Shown here: piece after piece, positions 34,860 through 44,997 of the stretch
How the letters are laid out: every line of letters starts with the position of its first letter
Numbering within the stretch: position 1 is the stretch's first letter
Source of the DNA: Paenibacillus sp. OVF10
GTDB lineage: Bacteria > Bacillota > Bacilli > Paenibacillales > Paenibacillaceae
DNA length: 64,000 nt
Direction of reading: 5' to 3'
Assembly (NCBI GenBank): GCA_022836915.1
Contig: CP094668.1
Span: 1,612,001-1,676,000 of the forward strand
Notes under the pieces: generated by a model
The model's database searches: none
The model's input: the letters and a program-made list of their open reading frames with translations, nothing else
What the model was told of the DNA's origin: nothing
Program-made: the position numbers and the translations under genes

Positions 34860-36430
34860 ATGAGCGGAGAGGGAATTCGCAAGCGGTAAGTGTGACAAAT
34901 CTAAGATGCAAGTTCCCGGGAGAGAAAGCCTTGGTATTTCAAGGCTTGTCTCTTTCTGTGCGTCAAGGAGAGAAAGTGCTGTTGCTTGGCCCGAGTGGCT
35001 CCGGTAAATCAACGTTATTGCAAATTCTGAGCGGTCTGATACCACGTTCGGTTGAGATTCCAATGAAATGTGATGATATCCAAGTTCCCGCTAAAGCAGG
35101 AGTGGTCTTTCAAGATCCGGATACCCAGTTCTGTATGTCCTTTACGGATGAAGAGATCGCATTTGTTCTGGAAAACCGAAATATTCCACGTGAAAAGATG
35201 CCGGCTCTGATTGAATATTATCTGAAACAAGTGGGGTTATCCTTTGAACAGAATCGTGTATTGATCCAGTCCATGTCTCAGGGGATGAAGCAGCGTCTTG
35301 CGATTGCTTCGATGCTTGCCATGGACCCGGAGGTATTGTTTTTGGATGAACCCACTGCACTGCTGGATGATGAGGGCACTTCCCAGGTGTGGGATACCGT
35401 TAAACGGATCGCCAGTGACAAAACAATCATCATTGTTGAACACAAAATAAACGAGATTGTGGATATGGTCGACCGCATCATTGTGTTGTCACCTGAAGGA
35501 AAGATTGTGGCGGATGGGCCAGCGCAGCAGGTATTCACGGATGAACGAGGCAAGCTGAAGGCTTATGGAATCTGGTATCCAGGCATATGGGAGGAGCAAG
35601 AGCAGGCAGCTAAGGAAGAAGAGGGAATTGCTTTTGGAGAGCTTCAAGTGTGTGTGGATCACGGCATCTCAAACTTGGAAGCACAGCAATCGTCTGGCTT
35701 ATCCGTTACACCGGGTATATCCCCCATATCTCATGTATCATCCTTATCGCCTGGATCGCTAGCCTATCAGCCTGCACTGGACTTGCAGCAGTTCACCGGA
35801 TGGCGTGGGAAAACACCCTTCATTCAGGTGGAACAGGCCAAGGTATGGCATGGGGATTGGATTGGTATTGTCGGAGCCAATGGAGCTGGCAAGAGTTCAT
35901 TGTTGTTATCTCTGATGAATATCCTGAAAACAACAGGTCATTATGAGGTGGACGGTCAGCCTTCTGGCAAAACGGAGCAGCTTGCAGATCAAATTGCGTT
36001 TGTATTTCAGAACCCGGAGTTTCAATTTGTGACTAACACCGTCGCGGAAGAAGTGGAATTCTCATTGCTGGGGGGCAGGCTTACAACGGAAGAAAGACTT
36101 GTCAGGACTGACCATATGTTGAATCAATTTGGACTAATCGACCTCTCCGAGCGCCATCCCTACCAATTATCGATGGGGCAGAAACGACGCTTGAGCGTTG
36201 CCTCTGCACTGGTGAGAGAGCAGCGAATACTGCTGTTGGATGAACCTACTTTTGGACAGGATGCCCGCAATACGTTTGCCATGCTAGCACAGCTTGAGCA
36301 ATTGCGGAGAGAGGGAACAGCTATTGTTATGGTTACCCATGATCGTGAAATTGTCAAAAGATATTGCACCCGAATCTGGACGGTAGATGAGGGGAGGTTA
36401 TCTGATGCAACTGTTGTTTCCTCACCGTGA
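34860..36430 (+). CDS. ykoD: ECF transporter double ATPase (YkoD), frameshifted start
   Basis: About 520 residues, two fused ABC domains: first Walker A GPSGSGKST, signature QSMSQGMKQRLAIA, Walker B EVLFLDEP; second GANGAGKSS, YQLSMGQKRRLSVA, ILLLDEPTFG. ATG 34860 directly follows the ykoE stop (TAGATG); restoring one G in the G3 run 34871-34873 reads MSGEGNSQAVSVTNLRCKF and joins the main frame. Without repair the only start is GTG 34892 with no site. Energises uptake through YkoC and YkoE. Confidence 0.9.
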
Positions 36431-37199
36431 AACCTGGCTTCATAACGTCAATCCGGGATTAAAGATGATCATTCTGACGATGATGTTTGTCATCGTTATC
36501 CTCATTCACAATCTGAATGTAATGGCCAACGTTGCGTTGGCGATGATGCTATTACTGTGCTGGACAGGTCACCCGTGGTACAGATTGATACTGTACGCAT
36601 CACCATTCATTCTGGTGTTTATCTCCACGTCTACAGGTATGATGATGTTTGGTAAGGGCGAGACCACTTGGTATAAGTGGGGACTGATCCACATAACCGA
36701 AGAGAGCTTTTATCGCGGTCTACACTTGGGTTTTCGCTCGCTGACTATGGCAGCGGCTGGGTTACTCTTTGGTCTTACGACGAAGCCGGTACGGCTGTTT
36801 TATTCCCTGATGCAGCAATGGAAGCTTCCTGCAAAATATGCCTATAGCTTTCTGGCCGCGATGCGCATGATCCCGATTTTGCTGGATGAATTCCAGACGC
36901 TCCGTTACGCTATTCGTATACGTGGAACACGGCAACGTGGCTCTCGCTGGAACGTATATGGTACACTCAAGCGTTACGCTATTCCGCTGCTGGCACAGAG
37001 CATTCGCCGTGCACAGCGAATGGCGGTAGCGATGGAAGCGAAAGGGTTCATAGATGGCGCGAGCCGCACGTATTACATTCAGATTGGCTATTCGCGAGCT
37101 GATCTGTGGTTTGTACTTTATTATATCCTCACCTTAACAGCTGCTTATTACATCGGGGTTACCTTTCCTTATCATGCTACGATGGTGGATGTAAGGTAA
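36405..37199 (+). CDS. ykoC: ECF transporter transmembrane (T) subunit (YkoC)
   Basis: 264 residues, EcfT family: N-terminal helices (MIILTMMFVIVILIHNLNVMANVALAM) and a C-terminal domain with two coupling motifs of the ARG type (RGTRQRGSRW, RAQRMAVAMEAKGF). ATG 36405 is seven bases after GGGGAGG and overlaps ykoD by 26 bases. Scaffold between S subunit and ATPases. Confidence 0.9.
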   Translation: MQLLFPHRETWLHNVNPGLKMIILTMMFVIVILIHNLNVMANVALAMMLLLCWTGHPWYRLILYASPFILVFISTSTGMMMFGKGETTWYKWGLIHITEESFYRGLHLGFRSLTMAAAGLLFGLTTKPVRLFYSLMQQWKLPAKYAYSFLAAMRMIPILLDEFQTLRYAIRIRGTRQRGSRWNVYGTLKRYAIPLLAQSIRRAQRMAVAMEAKGFIDGASRTYYIQIGYSRADLWFVLYYILTLTAAYYIGVTFPYHATMVDVR

Positions 37200-37299
37200 T
37201 ACGGGGAGATAGAGAGAAATATATTGAGGTAACCGGTAACTTTTTCCTGTTTACGGCGTCTATATGGAAATAACTTCTAATGGATGGGGATGAACGAGA

Positions 37300-39584
37300 G
37301 TGAAGACGAGTCCTGACTGGCAGAGAACGGGGTACAAATGGATTACCATGACTGGATTATCAGCTATGCTGTTGACGGGATGGATGCTGCTGGATTCCAA
37401 AATGGTCGCCTTTGGAGGACAAGCTTTGGCTACAACGCCACAAGCCTTGGGTGCAAGTTCCCAAGCCTCATCAACACAGTTGGCCTACAAACAAGGAGAT
37501 ACCGTTACACTCATGAATGACATACCTTTGTTCAAAAACAGAAGGGACGGCAGTGTGGCTGCTGACCAGCTGGGGATTGAATACTATACAACAAAAAACG
37601 AAAAGTATACGTTGGCCTCGGTTCGAGGCGAGTGGGTGCAGCTTAAGTCAACCGATCATGGAGACTTCTGGCTGCCAAGTTGGTATGCCCTGAAGGAGAG
37701 CAGAAGCATGACGGAAACGGCTCCCCAAAGCTTCACGCTCCAATCAGGCAGTAAGCTGTATCTGGCTCCAGATAGTTCTACAACCTGGTCTAGTGAGAAA
37801 GCGCTAACGGATAAGGCTGTTATTGTTGCAAGGTGGAAAGGATGGTATGGGGTCTCCATTGCCCCACGAGTCTGGAATAAAGAATCCTCCACGTATCGGC
37901 CAGGACTCTTCTGGATCAAGGCACAGGCTATAGAACAGCGGATGAATGTGGCGGATGGTTGGTTCCAACAGGATGCATCGCTGCCAACTTCGGTTATACG
38001 CCATCTGACAGATACTAAGCTGAACAAGGCAACCACCTCCAAACAAGTGGCTGGGTGGTTAGGCGAGCCGGATTGGAAAGAGAGTTCAAGCAATCTAAAT
38101 TTCACGGGTTATTCAATGAGTATTGGACAGACCTGGAGATATGAGCGGGAAGATGCGCAATTTCTGGTCACATTCAACAAGAATGGCAGACTGGTCAGAA
38201 CACGCTGGAATTTAGCACAGGATAATCGAAATGCTGTTGTTTCCGATTGGAACATCAGTCGGCCGGATGAATATGGGTTCACAACAAAAATCTATGGCAC
38301 AACACTGCCAACGACAATCCCTTGGAAACCGGTATGGACCAACCAGGGGGATATTAACTACACTTTTTTACAAGTAGCCACGGATGATGTGCTCCTGATG
38401 AAAGGGGATGACGGTGGATTTAGCGGGGATTACTACGAAGGTTCCATATATGCCCTTGACCGACATTCCGGCCAGCAATTATGGGAGATCAACGGGGGTT
38501 TTGGAAGACAGCAGGCAGAGGTGGATGCAGAGCGCAAATACGTTACAATCTACACCGATTATGACCCTGATAAGAAAAAATACGTGGATCGTATTCGTCA
38601 TCTGAACTTGAAGAACGGAAAGGTCATGTGGACGTACACTCCTAAGCAAAATTTTAGACTAAATGGCATCACCGCTGCGAAGAACGTTGTGGTTGTGGAT
38701 AACCCGGTTGTTGAGAGCTCAAGCAACAGTTGGTTAACGGTTCTGGACAGTGCAAACGGAAAAACATTGTGGACGCGAAAACTGGCTACGGGTTATGAAT
38801 TATTGAACAAGAGTGCAGATGACCCCTATGTGTTGTATTGGGAAAAGAATAAGCTGGTTGCAGTCGATCCGCAATCAGGGCGAACCGTATGGAGCTTAAA
38901 GGGCAAACGATCCACCATAGAACAATTTTGGAATGATCCATATACTGGTGGAATTGAACGTCTTGATCCCTTTGCAACCACGAATGCTGAAAGATGGCTA
39001 TCACTAGATAATCAGTGGTTTCTGCTTGATCTGAACACGGGGAAAAAGCTTGCCCAATTCCCTGCTCGGGTAGGACAGAGATTTGAGGAGCTGAATGATG
39101 GCATGCTGTTGATCCGTGAGAACAAAAACGGAAATCATTACGGAGAATATGAAGATTTTACAACTACCCTGTATGATGCCAAGACAGGCAAAACACGCTG
39201 GACGCTCAAGGGCAAGATTGAACGAGGACTGGTGGAAGATGATCAGTTGTATGTGATTAAAAATGGTTACCCCGCGGCTTTGGATTATGATACGGGGAGA
39301 CGCGCTGGAATGCCAAAGATACGATTGCAACACTAAGGCATCCGACGAATCAGGGAAGTTATCTGGTCATTGATGATCAGTTGCTGTTGCCCATGGACGA
39401 GAATTTGCTCGTAATGAACAAAAAAAATGGAGCACTGTTAGGTCGTGTACATGATGTTGTGATGGGAAACCCGGAGCATCGCGACCGGGATGCGAAGAAT
39501 GGAACGATCAACCGGATCGGCAATGAAGTTTACGTGGGTTCGTCCAACGGACGTTTTCGTGTATATGAAGCCAGCCGCCTGTAG
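37300..39584 (+). CDS. Exported PQQ-type beta-propeller protein with SH3-like N-terminal modules (frameshifted)
   Basis: About 761 residues when repaired. An N-terminal signal/anchor (ITMTGLSAMLLTGWMLLDSKM) is followed by two SH3b-like stretches (TVTLMNDIPLFKNRRDG..., FTLQSGSKLYLAPDSS...). Then comes a propeller of PQQ-like blades with the recurring G(K/Q)xxW pattern: HSGQQLWEI, KNGKVMWTY, ANGKTLWTR, QSGRTVWSL, KTGKTRWTL. The G4 run 39294-39297 lacks one G; restored it reads DYDTGETRWNAKDTIATLRHP to the stop at 39584. GTG 37300 start. No enzyme residues seen; likely a surface binding or scaffold protein (compare BamB-like folds). Confidence 0.75.
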
Positions 39585-39733
39585 GAGGCAATCTCACCTT
39601 AAAAGCTTGTCTCATCAGGGATGTTGATTTATTATAAATGAACAGGATTGCTCGCGCTCCGGTTATCGGCTGTGCGGGCTTTCTTCATGTGTTCTTGAAG
39701 AACCATGCATGATCATTCACGGGAGGACTCTCC

Positions 39734-40543
39734 ATGATCTCATTATATGGTGTAAGCAAACGTTATAACGAGCGCGGTTCCCGTGCAGATCAGGGATTCG
39801 AAGCATTAAGCTCGGTGTCCCTCGAAGTGGGACAAGGAGAAATACATGGCATCATCGGATCGAGTGGTGCAGGTAAATCCACGCTTCTGCGAATGCTCAA
39901 CGGATTGGAAAAGCCGGATGATGGTGAGGTTGTTGTGAATGGGCAGCACCTGACCCAGATGAATGAACAGAGTCTGCGTCAGGCACGAAGATCCATTGGC
40001 ATGATCTTTCAACACTTCAATCTGGTCAGTAATCGAACGGTGAGTGGCAATGTCTGCATGCCGCTGGAACTGGCGGGTATATCTCGTGCACAGCGAGTTA
40101 AACGTGGACTTGAGGTACTGCGGTTTGTTGGACTGGAAGACAAGGCAGATCAATATCCTGCTCAACTTAGCGGAGGACAGAAGCAGCGTGTGGCGATTGC
40201 ACGGGCGCTCGCCAGTCGTCCGGATGTGCTGCTCTGTGATGAACCGACCTCTTCGCTTGATCCACAGACCACAAACGGTATCCTGGATGTGCTGCGTCAT
40301 GTCAATGAAACGCTGGGTGTGACCATTGTTGTAGTGACGCATGAGATGGAAGTGGCTCGCAGACTATGTCACAGGATATCCGTCATGAAGGATGGGCGAC
40401 TCGTTCGTACGTTGTCTAAAGCGGAAGTGAGCAGTATCCCCGCTCCACAGCCTGATCTGCTGACCTCCTTGCTTGCGGGTGACGAATACGGGATGACAGG
40501 TTCGTCTTTGTTCCGTCAGGCAGAACAGGAGGACAAGTCATGA
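39734..40543 (+). CDS. metN: Methionine-type ABC importer ATPase, lacking the C-terminal NIL domain
   Basis: 269 residues: Walker A GSSGAGKSTLL, signature LSGGQKQRVAIARALA, Walker B VLLCDEPTSSLD, H-loop VTHEM. The MetN-specific text (MISLYGVSKRY, GIIGSSGAGKSTLLRMLNGLEKPDDGEV) supports the family. Typical MetN has about 340 residues with a methionine-sensing NIL domain; here the protein ends shortly after the core, and its stop overlaps the metI start (ATGA), so the short form looks genuine. GGGAGG precedes the ATG. No S-box or T-box is visible in 39585-39733. Confidence 0.85.
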   Translation: MISLYGVSKRYNERGSRADQGFEALSSVSLEVGQGEIHGIIGSSGAGKSTLLRMLNGLEKPDDGEVVVNGQHLTQMNEQSLRQARRSIGMIFQHFNLVSNRTVSGNVCMPLELAGISRAQRVKRGLEVLRFVGLEDKADQYPAQLSGGQKQRVAIARALASRPDVLLCDEPTSSLDPQTTNGILDVLRHVNETLGVTIVVVTHEMEVARRLCHRISVMKDGRLVRTLSKAEVSSIPAPQPDLLTSLLAGDEYGMTGSSLFRQAEQEDKS

Positions 40544-41210
40544 AGTTACCTGAGTCTGTGCTGAAGTATCAGCATGAGATATGGCAGGCGATCGGAGAGA
40601 CTTTTGTCATGGTGGGCATCTCCATTGCGGCAGCTGTTCTGATCGGGTTACCTCTGGGTACACTGCTGTACTTATTCCGAAGAGGACAACGGTATCAGAA
40701 TCAAACGCTGTCCTTTGTACTCGGCAGTGTCGTCAACATCGTTCGTTCGTTTCCGTTCTTACTGCTGGTTGTATTCATGATTCCATTCACACGGATTGTC
40801 GTGGGAACGTCCATAGGTACGCTGGCGGCAACCGTGCCACTCTCGGTCATTGCGATTGCCTACTACGCCAGACTGGTGGAACAAGCGTTGCTGGATGTAC
40901 CGAGGGAGTGGTTGAAGCTGCTGCTTCCATGGGGGCATCAACGATGCAACTTGTGGTGAAATTCTTGTACGTGGAGGCACGATCTGGCCTTGTACTGGGA
41001 CTCACGACAGCTACGATTAGCTTCATCTCTTACTCGACGGTGATGGGCATTGTAGGTGGCGGAGGGGTTGGCGATTTTGCCATTCGCTACGGTTATCAGC
41101 GCTTCGAAACGGAGATTATGGTATTTACGATCATCATTATGATTATCCTGGTACAGATGATCCAATTCACAGGCAGCAGACTGTCCCACTGGCTGGATCG
41201 CAGATCCTGA
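40540..41210 (+). CDS. metI: Methionine-type ABC importer permease (frameshifted)
   Basis: About 223 residues, five helices, with the EAA-like loop EVARGVVEAAASMGAS-type (here DVPRGVVEAAASMGASTMQLV) of MetI. The G3 run 40914-40916 lacks one G; the unrepaired frame ends WLKLLLPWGHQRCNLW. Overlaps metN by four bases and precedes metQ by 64 bases. Confidence 0.88.
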
Positions 41211-41274
41211 ACGGTTGGACCGCGCATTATCACGAATAACCAATACAGATTATACGATGAGGGGTAGACATGAA

Positions 41275-42112
41275 ATGAAAGCAAAAATGATGCTTATGTT
41301 GCTTGCAGTAATGCTGGTTGTAGCTGCTTGTGGCAAAAGAAGAAACACCTGCGGCTGAAGGAACGAAGGAAGACACACAAGCTGCACAAGAAGTTACGCT
41401 GAAAGTGGCCACGTTGATTCCGCCGATGACAGATGTGCTGGATATTGTTAAACCACTTTTGAAGGAAGATGGCGTCAACCTGGAAGTTGTTGTGTTGTCA
41501 GATAACGTTCAACCAAATACGGCACTCGCGAATAAGGAAGTGGATGCAAACTTCTTCCAACACGTGCCTTACATGACTCAGTATAATGAAGCGAACAATG
41601 CGAACCTAGTGGCCGTGCAGCCTATCTATAATGCCATCTATGGGGGCTACTCCAAAAAGTACAAAACGATTGAGGAATTGCCAGAAGGTGCAACAATTGC
41701 AATTGCAAACGATCCTTCCAACATTGGTCGCTCTCTTGTGATGCTGGAGCAGAACGGGTTGATTAAGCTGAAAGAGGGCGTAGGTTTTAACGCCACACAG
41801 GCAGACATCACCGAGAATACAAAGAACTTCAAGTTTGAGGAAGTGGACTTGTTAATGCTGGCTCGCATGATGGATGATGCTGATCTGGTAGCCATGACAC
41901 CTGCATATGCCAGTCCGCTCGGTCTTACACCGAAAAAGGATGCATTGTTAACCGAGAAGGATGATTCCCATTTTGCGATTACCCTGGTTGCTCGTGAGGA
42001 TAATAAGGATTCCGAAGCGATCCAGAAGCTGGCTAAACGTATGGCGGGTCCAGAGGTCAAAGCTTTCTTCGAAGAGAAATACGCAGATATTGCGATCCCG
42101 GCATTTAAATAG
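41275..42112 (+). CDS. metQ: Methionine-type substrate-binding lipoprotein (NlpA family), frameshifted signal region
   Basis: About 278 residues. The signal peptide MKAKMMLMLLAVMLVVAACG gives a lipid-modified Cys (lipobox VAAC). The mature part is a standard NlpA/MetQ fold: LSDNVQPNTALANKEVDANFFQHVPYM, IAIANDPSNIGRSLVMLE. Signal and body are in different frames at the A4 run 41335-41338; removing one A or adding two joins them as CGKEETPAAEG or CGKKEETPAAEG. A well-spaced ATG at 41270 reads only two codons, so a second base may also be missing there. Substrate D/L-methionine by family; unconfirmed. Confidence 0.87.
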
Positions 42113-42143
42113 AGAATACGTTGGTCCAATGTAAATAACCTTT

Positions 42144-42176
42144 AGATCTGAGCGATAACGCTTGGATCTTTTTTTG
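42144..42176 (+). terminator. Rho-independent terminator after metQ
   Basis: AGATCTGAGCG / CGCTTGGATCT stem with ATAA loop, then TTTTTTT. Confidence 0.85.
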
Positions 42177-42443
42177 TCATCCTCTGCTTATTAATAAGTA
42201 TTTAGAAAGTTAACAATTTGGTCATATCCCCGGAACACTTTATTTAATAGTTTTTTCGTATAATTTGTTTGAAAATAGTTCTTTAGGATTATAAATTAAG
42301 AGATTTGTTCGAGTTTTTTAGTGTAAAAAGTGTTTTTACAAGAATGGAGACCTAGTTTTTAGAAAGATGGTTTACAATCTATGAGAGCTTTACAAGAACT
42401 AGATCAAGTAAAACTAAAATTAATCTGGAAGAGGTAGAGAAAT

Positions 42444-44441
42444 TTGTCCCAAAAAAATAGCAAATCGAATTGGTTCAACAAGATGCATAATAACTTTAAG
42501 ACGAAGTTGGTGGTGTCCTTTATTGCTTTCCTGGCCATTCCTTCGTTAAGTATTGGAGTTTTGTCGTATAACAGTGCAAAAGATGAAGTGGAGAAGCAAA
42601 TTTTACATAGTGCGATGGAAAACGTGAACCTTGCCAGTGCAACGATAGATCTTTCGATCCATGCCAAACGGAATCATATTGAATACTATGCGAATACACT
42701 TGCAGAGGAATTACGACAAGAAGATGCTGAGGTTCGGGTTGTGAACGAATTGAAGGGGTACGCTGCACAGAACACAGATATCATCACCATAGGTGTGGGC
42801 ACAGAAGCCGGTGTGTATCTGATGTCCTCTGATGCAGAGATGCCCAAGGATTACGATCCCCGAGTAAGACCATGGTATACCGAAGCAATGGGAAATCCAG
42901 AGCAGGTCATTGTTACAGACCCTTATATTTCTGCCGAGACAAACGAGATCACCATCACCATCGCCAAGGCACTGGAAGACCAATCTGGTGTGGTCCAATT
43001 GGATCTCAATCTGGCGGACATTAGTCAATTGGTTAGCGGAATTAAAGTAGGAGAAAAGGGACATCTGATTCTGCTGGATGCCAGCGAAAAGTATATCTAT
43101 CATCCGACGATGCAACCTGGAACAGATGCAACAGAAGATTTTTGGACACAAGTGTATACGAATGAATCCGGTAACTTCAACTATACCTTTGATCAGGTTG
43201 ATAAGGTCATGTATTACGCCACGAATGCATCCACGGGATGGAAGGTTGCAGGTACCATGTTCTCTTCTGAAGTAGAGGATGCGGCTGCGCCTATTCTGAA
43301 TCGAACAATTATGGTGATCGTTTCCTGTCTTGTCATCGGAATTTTGATCATCTGGCTGGTGATGCGATCGATTGTTAAACCGATTCGTCAGTTGAAGGAT
43401 CAGGCGATTCAGGTGAGTGAAGGGGATCTAACCCAGACCATAACAAGTACAAGCCATGATGAGATTGGTGAACTGAGTGATGCCTTTGGCAAAATGCAGC
43501 ACAATCTGCGTGTGCTGATTCAAAATGTGGAGAACAGCGCCAGTCAGGTAGTCATCTCATCGGATGAAATGACTCAGAGTGCGGAATCAACCAGTGCAGC
43601 CAGTGAGCAGGTAGCGCGAGCCATTCAGGAAATTGCGAGTGGAGCGGAGAAACAGACCGAAGGTATTGAACATAACCATCAGGCCATGAATGAAATTACG
43701 ATTGGGATTACAAGAATCGCCGAACGTTCCATACATGTCGCTGATTTGGCGAAACATACAACCGTACAAGCAGAAGAAGGTGGCAACACCGTCAAGCAGA
43801 CGGTGAGTCAGATGCAATCGATTCAAGAGACGGTAGAACAGACAAACCAATTGATTCAGGCGTTATATGAACGATCACACCAAATTTCAGCGATCACGGA
43901 GTTAATCGGAAATATAGCCAAACAGACAAACCTGCTCGCGCTGAACGCATCCATTGAAGCTGCACGTGCAGGTACACATGGCAATGGATTCGCCGTTGTA
44001 GCAGCAGAGGTTCGCAAGTTGGCAGAGCAATCCGGGCAGTCCGTCAATGAAATCACCGTGCTGACTACGGCGGTTCAGGAAGATATGGCTGCTTCCGTTC
44101 GCATGATGGAGAAGGTGACTTCAGAGGTTGGAGAGGGCATGGACATCTCCACAGAAGCGATTCGGAAGTTTGAACGTATTCTGGATAGCATGCGGGAAAC
44201 GACACCTCAGATTGAAGAAATTGCTGCCACGTCGCAAGAGATCACAGCAGGTGTACAGGAAGTATCTGCTGTATCCAATGAGTTGGCAGGCATTGCGTCA
44301 GGCAACGCCGCAACTTCCGAAGAAGTGGCCGCTTCCTCAGAGGAACAACTGGCAGCGATGGAGCAGATTTCTTCATCGGCTCGTGGCTTGTCTACCCTGG
44401 CTGAAGAGCTGCAGCGCCTGATTAGACAGTTTAAGTATTAA
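42444..44441 (+). CDS. Methyl-accepting chemotaxis protein (dCache-HAMP-MCP signal)
   Basis: 665 residues from TTG 42444 (AGAGGTAGAG upstream). First membrane helix at about 25-45, a dCache extracellular sensor with the [12 protein letters not shown]...[21 protein letters not shown] signature, second helix ([18 protein letters not shown], about 288-305), HAMP, and the cytoplasmic signalling hairpin with the invariant tip [20 protein letters not shown] (residue break added). dCache sensors usually bind amino acids or related small molecules. Followed within 72 bases by a lone PAS protein; both precede a hybrid kinase. Confidence 0.93.
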   Translation: MSQKNSKSNWFNKMHNNFKTKLVVSFIAFLAIPSLSIGVLSYNSAKDEVEKQILHSAMENVNLASATIDLSIHAKRNHIEYYANTLAEELRQEDAEVRVVNELKGYAAQNTDIITIGVGTEAGVYLMSSDAEMPKDYDPRVRPWYTEAMGNPEQVIVTDPYISAETNEITITIAKALEDQSGVVQLDLNLADISQLVSGIKVGEKGHLILLDASEKYIYHPTMQPGTDATEDFWTQVYTNESGNFNYTFDQVDKVMYYATNASTGWKVAGTMFSSEVEDAAAPILNRTIMVIVSCLVIGILIIWLVMRSIVKPIRQLKDQAIQVSEGDLTQTITSTSHDEIGELSDAFGKMQHNLRVLIQNVENSASQVVISSDEMTQSAESTSAASEQVARAIQEIASGAEKQTEGIEHNHQAMNEITIGITRIAERSIHVADLAKHTTVQAEEGGNTVKQTVSQMQSIQETVEQTNQLIQALYERSHQISAITELIGNIAKQTNLLALNASIEAARAGTHGNGFAVVAAEVRKLAEQSGQSVNEITVLTTAVQEDMAASVRMMEKVTSEVGEGMDISTEAIRKFERILDSMRETTPQIEEIAATSQEITAGVQEVSAVSNELAGIASGNAATSEEVAASSEEQLAAMEQISSSARGLSTLAEELQRLIRQFKY

Positions 44442-44512
44442 ACGGGATCGTAGAAGAGAGTATCACACAGCGACAGCATCATATCATGTTTCATTAGAGG
44501 GAGTGGACAACC

Positions 44513-44818
44513 ATGCAACTGGAACTCAAAGCCTTCTTACTGCTAACGGATGCGGTCATGATTACAGATGAGGAGGGTGTGATTCTGGATGTGAATTCCG
44601 TTTATGTAACCAAAACAGGATTCTCACGGGAGAGCACCATAGGTCAGCCTGCCCGATTGCTAATGGATACCCACTGGAGAGGAAATCAGACCTGGTCCGG
44701 CGTAGCCAAACTGATGAAGGCCGATCAGGAAGTGTGGGAAGCCCAAGTTACGATTACATCGGTTCATTTGGATGATTCTCTTTTTTATATCAGCATATTT
44801 AATGATGAATTTTCATGA
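44513..44818 (+). CDS. Stand-alone PAS-domain protein (101 aa)
   Basis: A single PAS domain and nothing else: DAVMITDEEGVILDVNSVYVTKTGFSRES followed by IGQPARLLMDTHWRGNQTWSG. ATG 44513 behind GAGGGAG. No output domain. Single PAS proteins may bind a cofactor or act as adaptors; position between a chemoreceptor and a kinase suggests a signalling adaptor, unproven. An A8 run just after the stop could hide a frame slip, but no continuing PAS or output sequence is seen beyond it. Confidence 0.65.
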   Translation: MQLELKAFLLLTDAVMITDEEGVILDVNSVYVTKTGFSRESTIGQPARLLMDTHWRGNQTWSGVAKLMKADQEVWEAQVTITSVHLDDSLFYISIFNDEFS

Positions 44819-44997
44819 AAAAAAATCGTTGTTTGGTGATAAGGGTATGTTAGCTGAAAGTAGTAATTATTTTCAAAAAAATGGTCAATATCGTCAATTG
44901 AATAAGGGAGTCCGGCATACTATGATTTGTGTACTGGGGAACTGCGACCATGAATCTGACAACATTCATTGAATGCATGAAATCCTGAAGTCGTAAT

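Noticed and set aside
39585..39733. S-box or T-box upstream of metN
   Set aside because: Neither the conserved S-box core nor a T-box bulge sequence is present.
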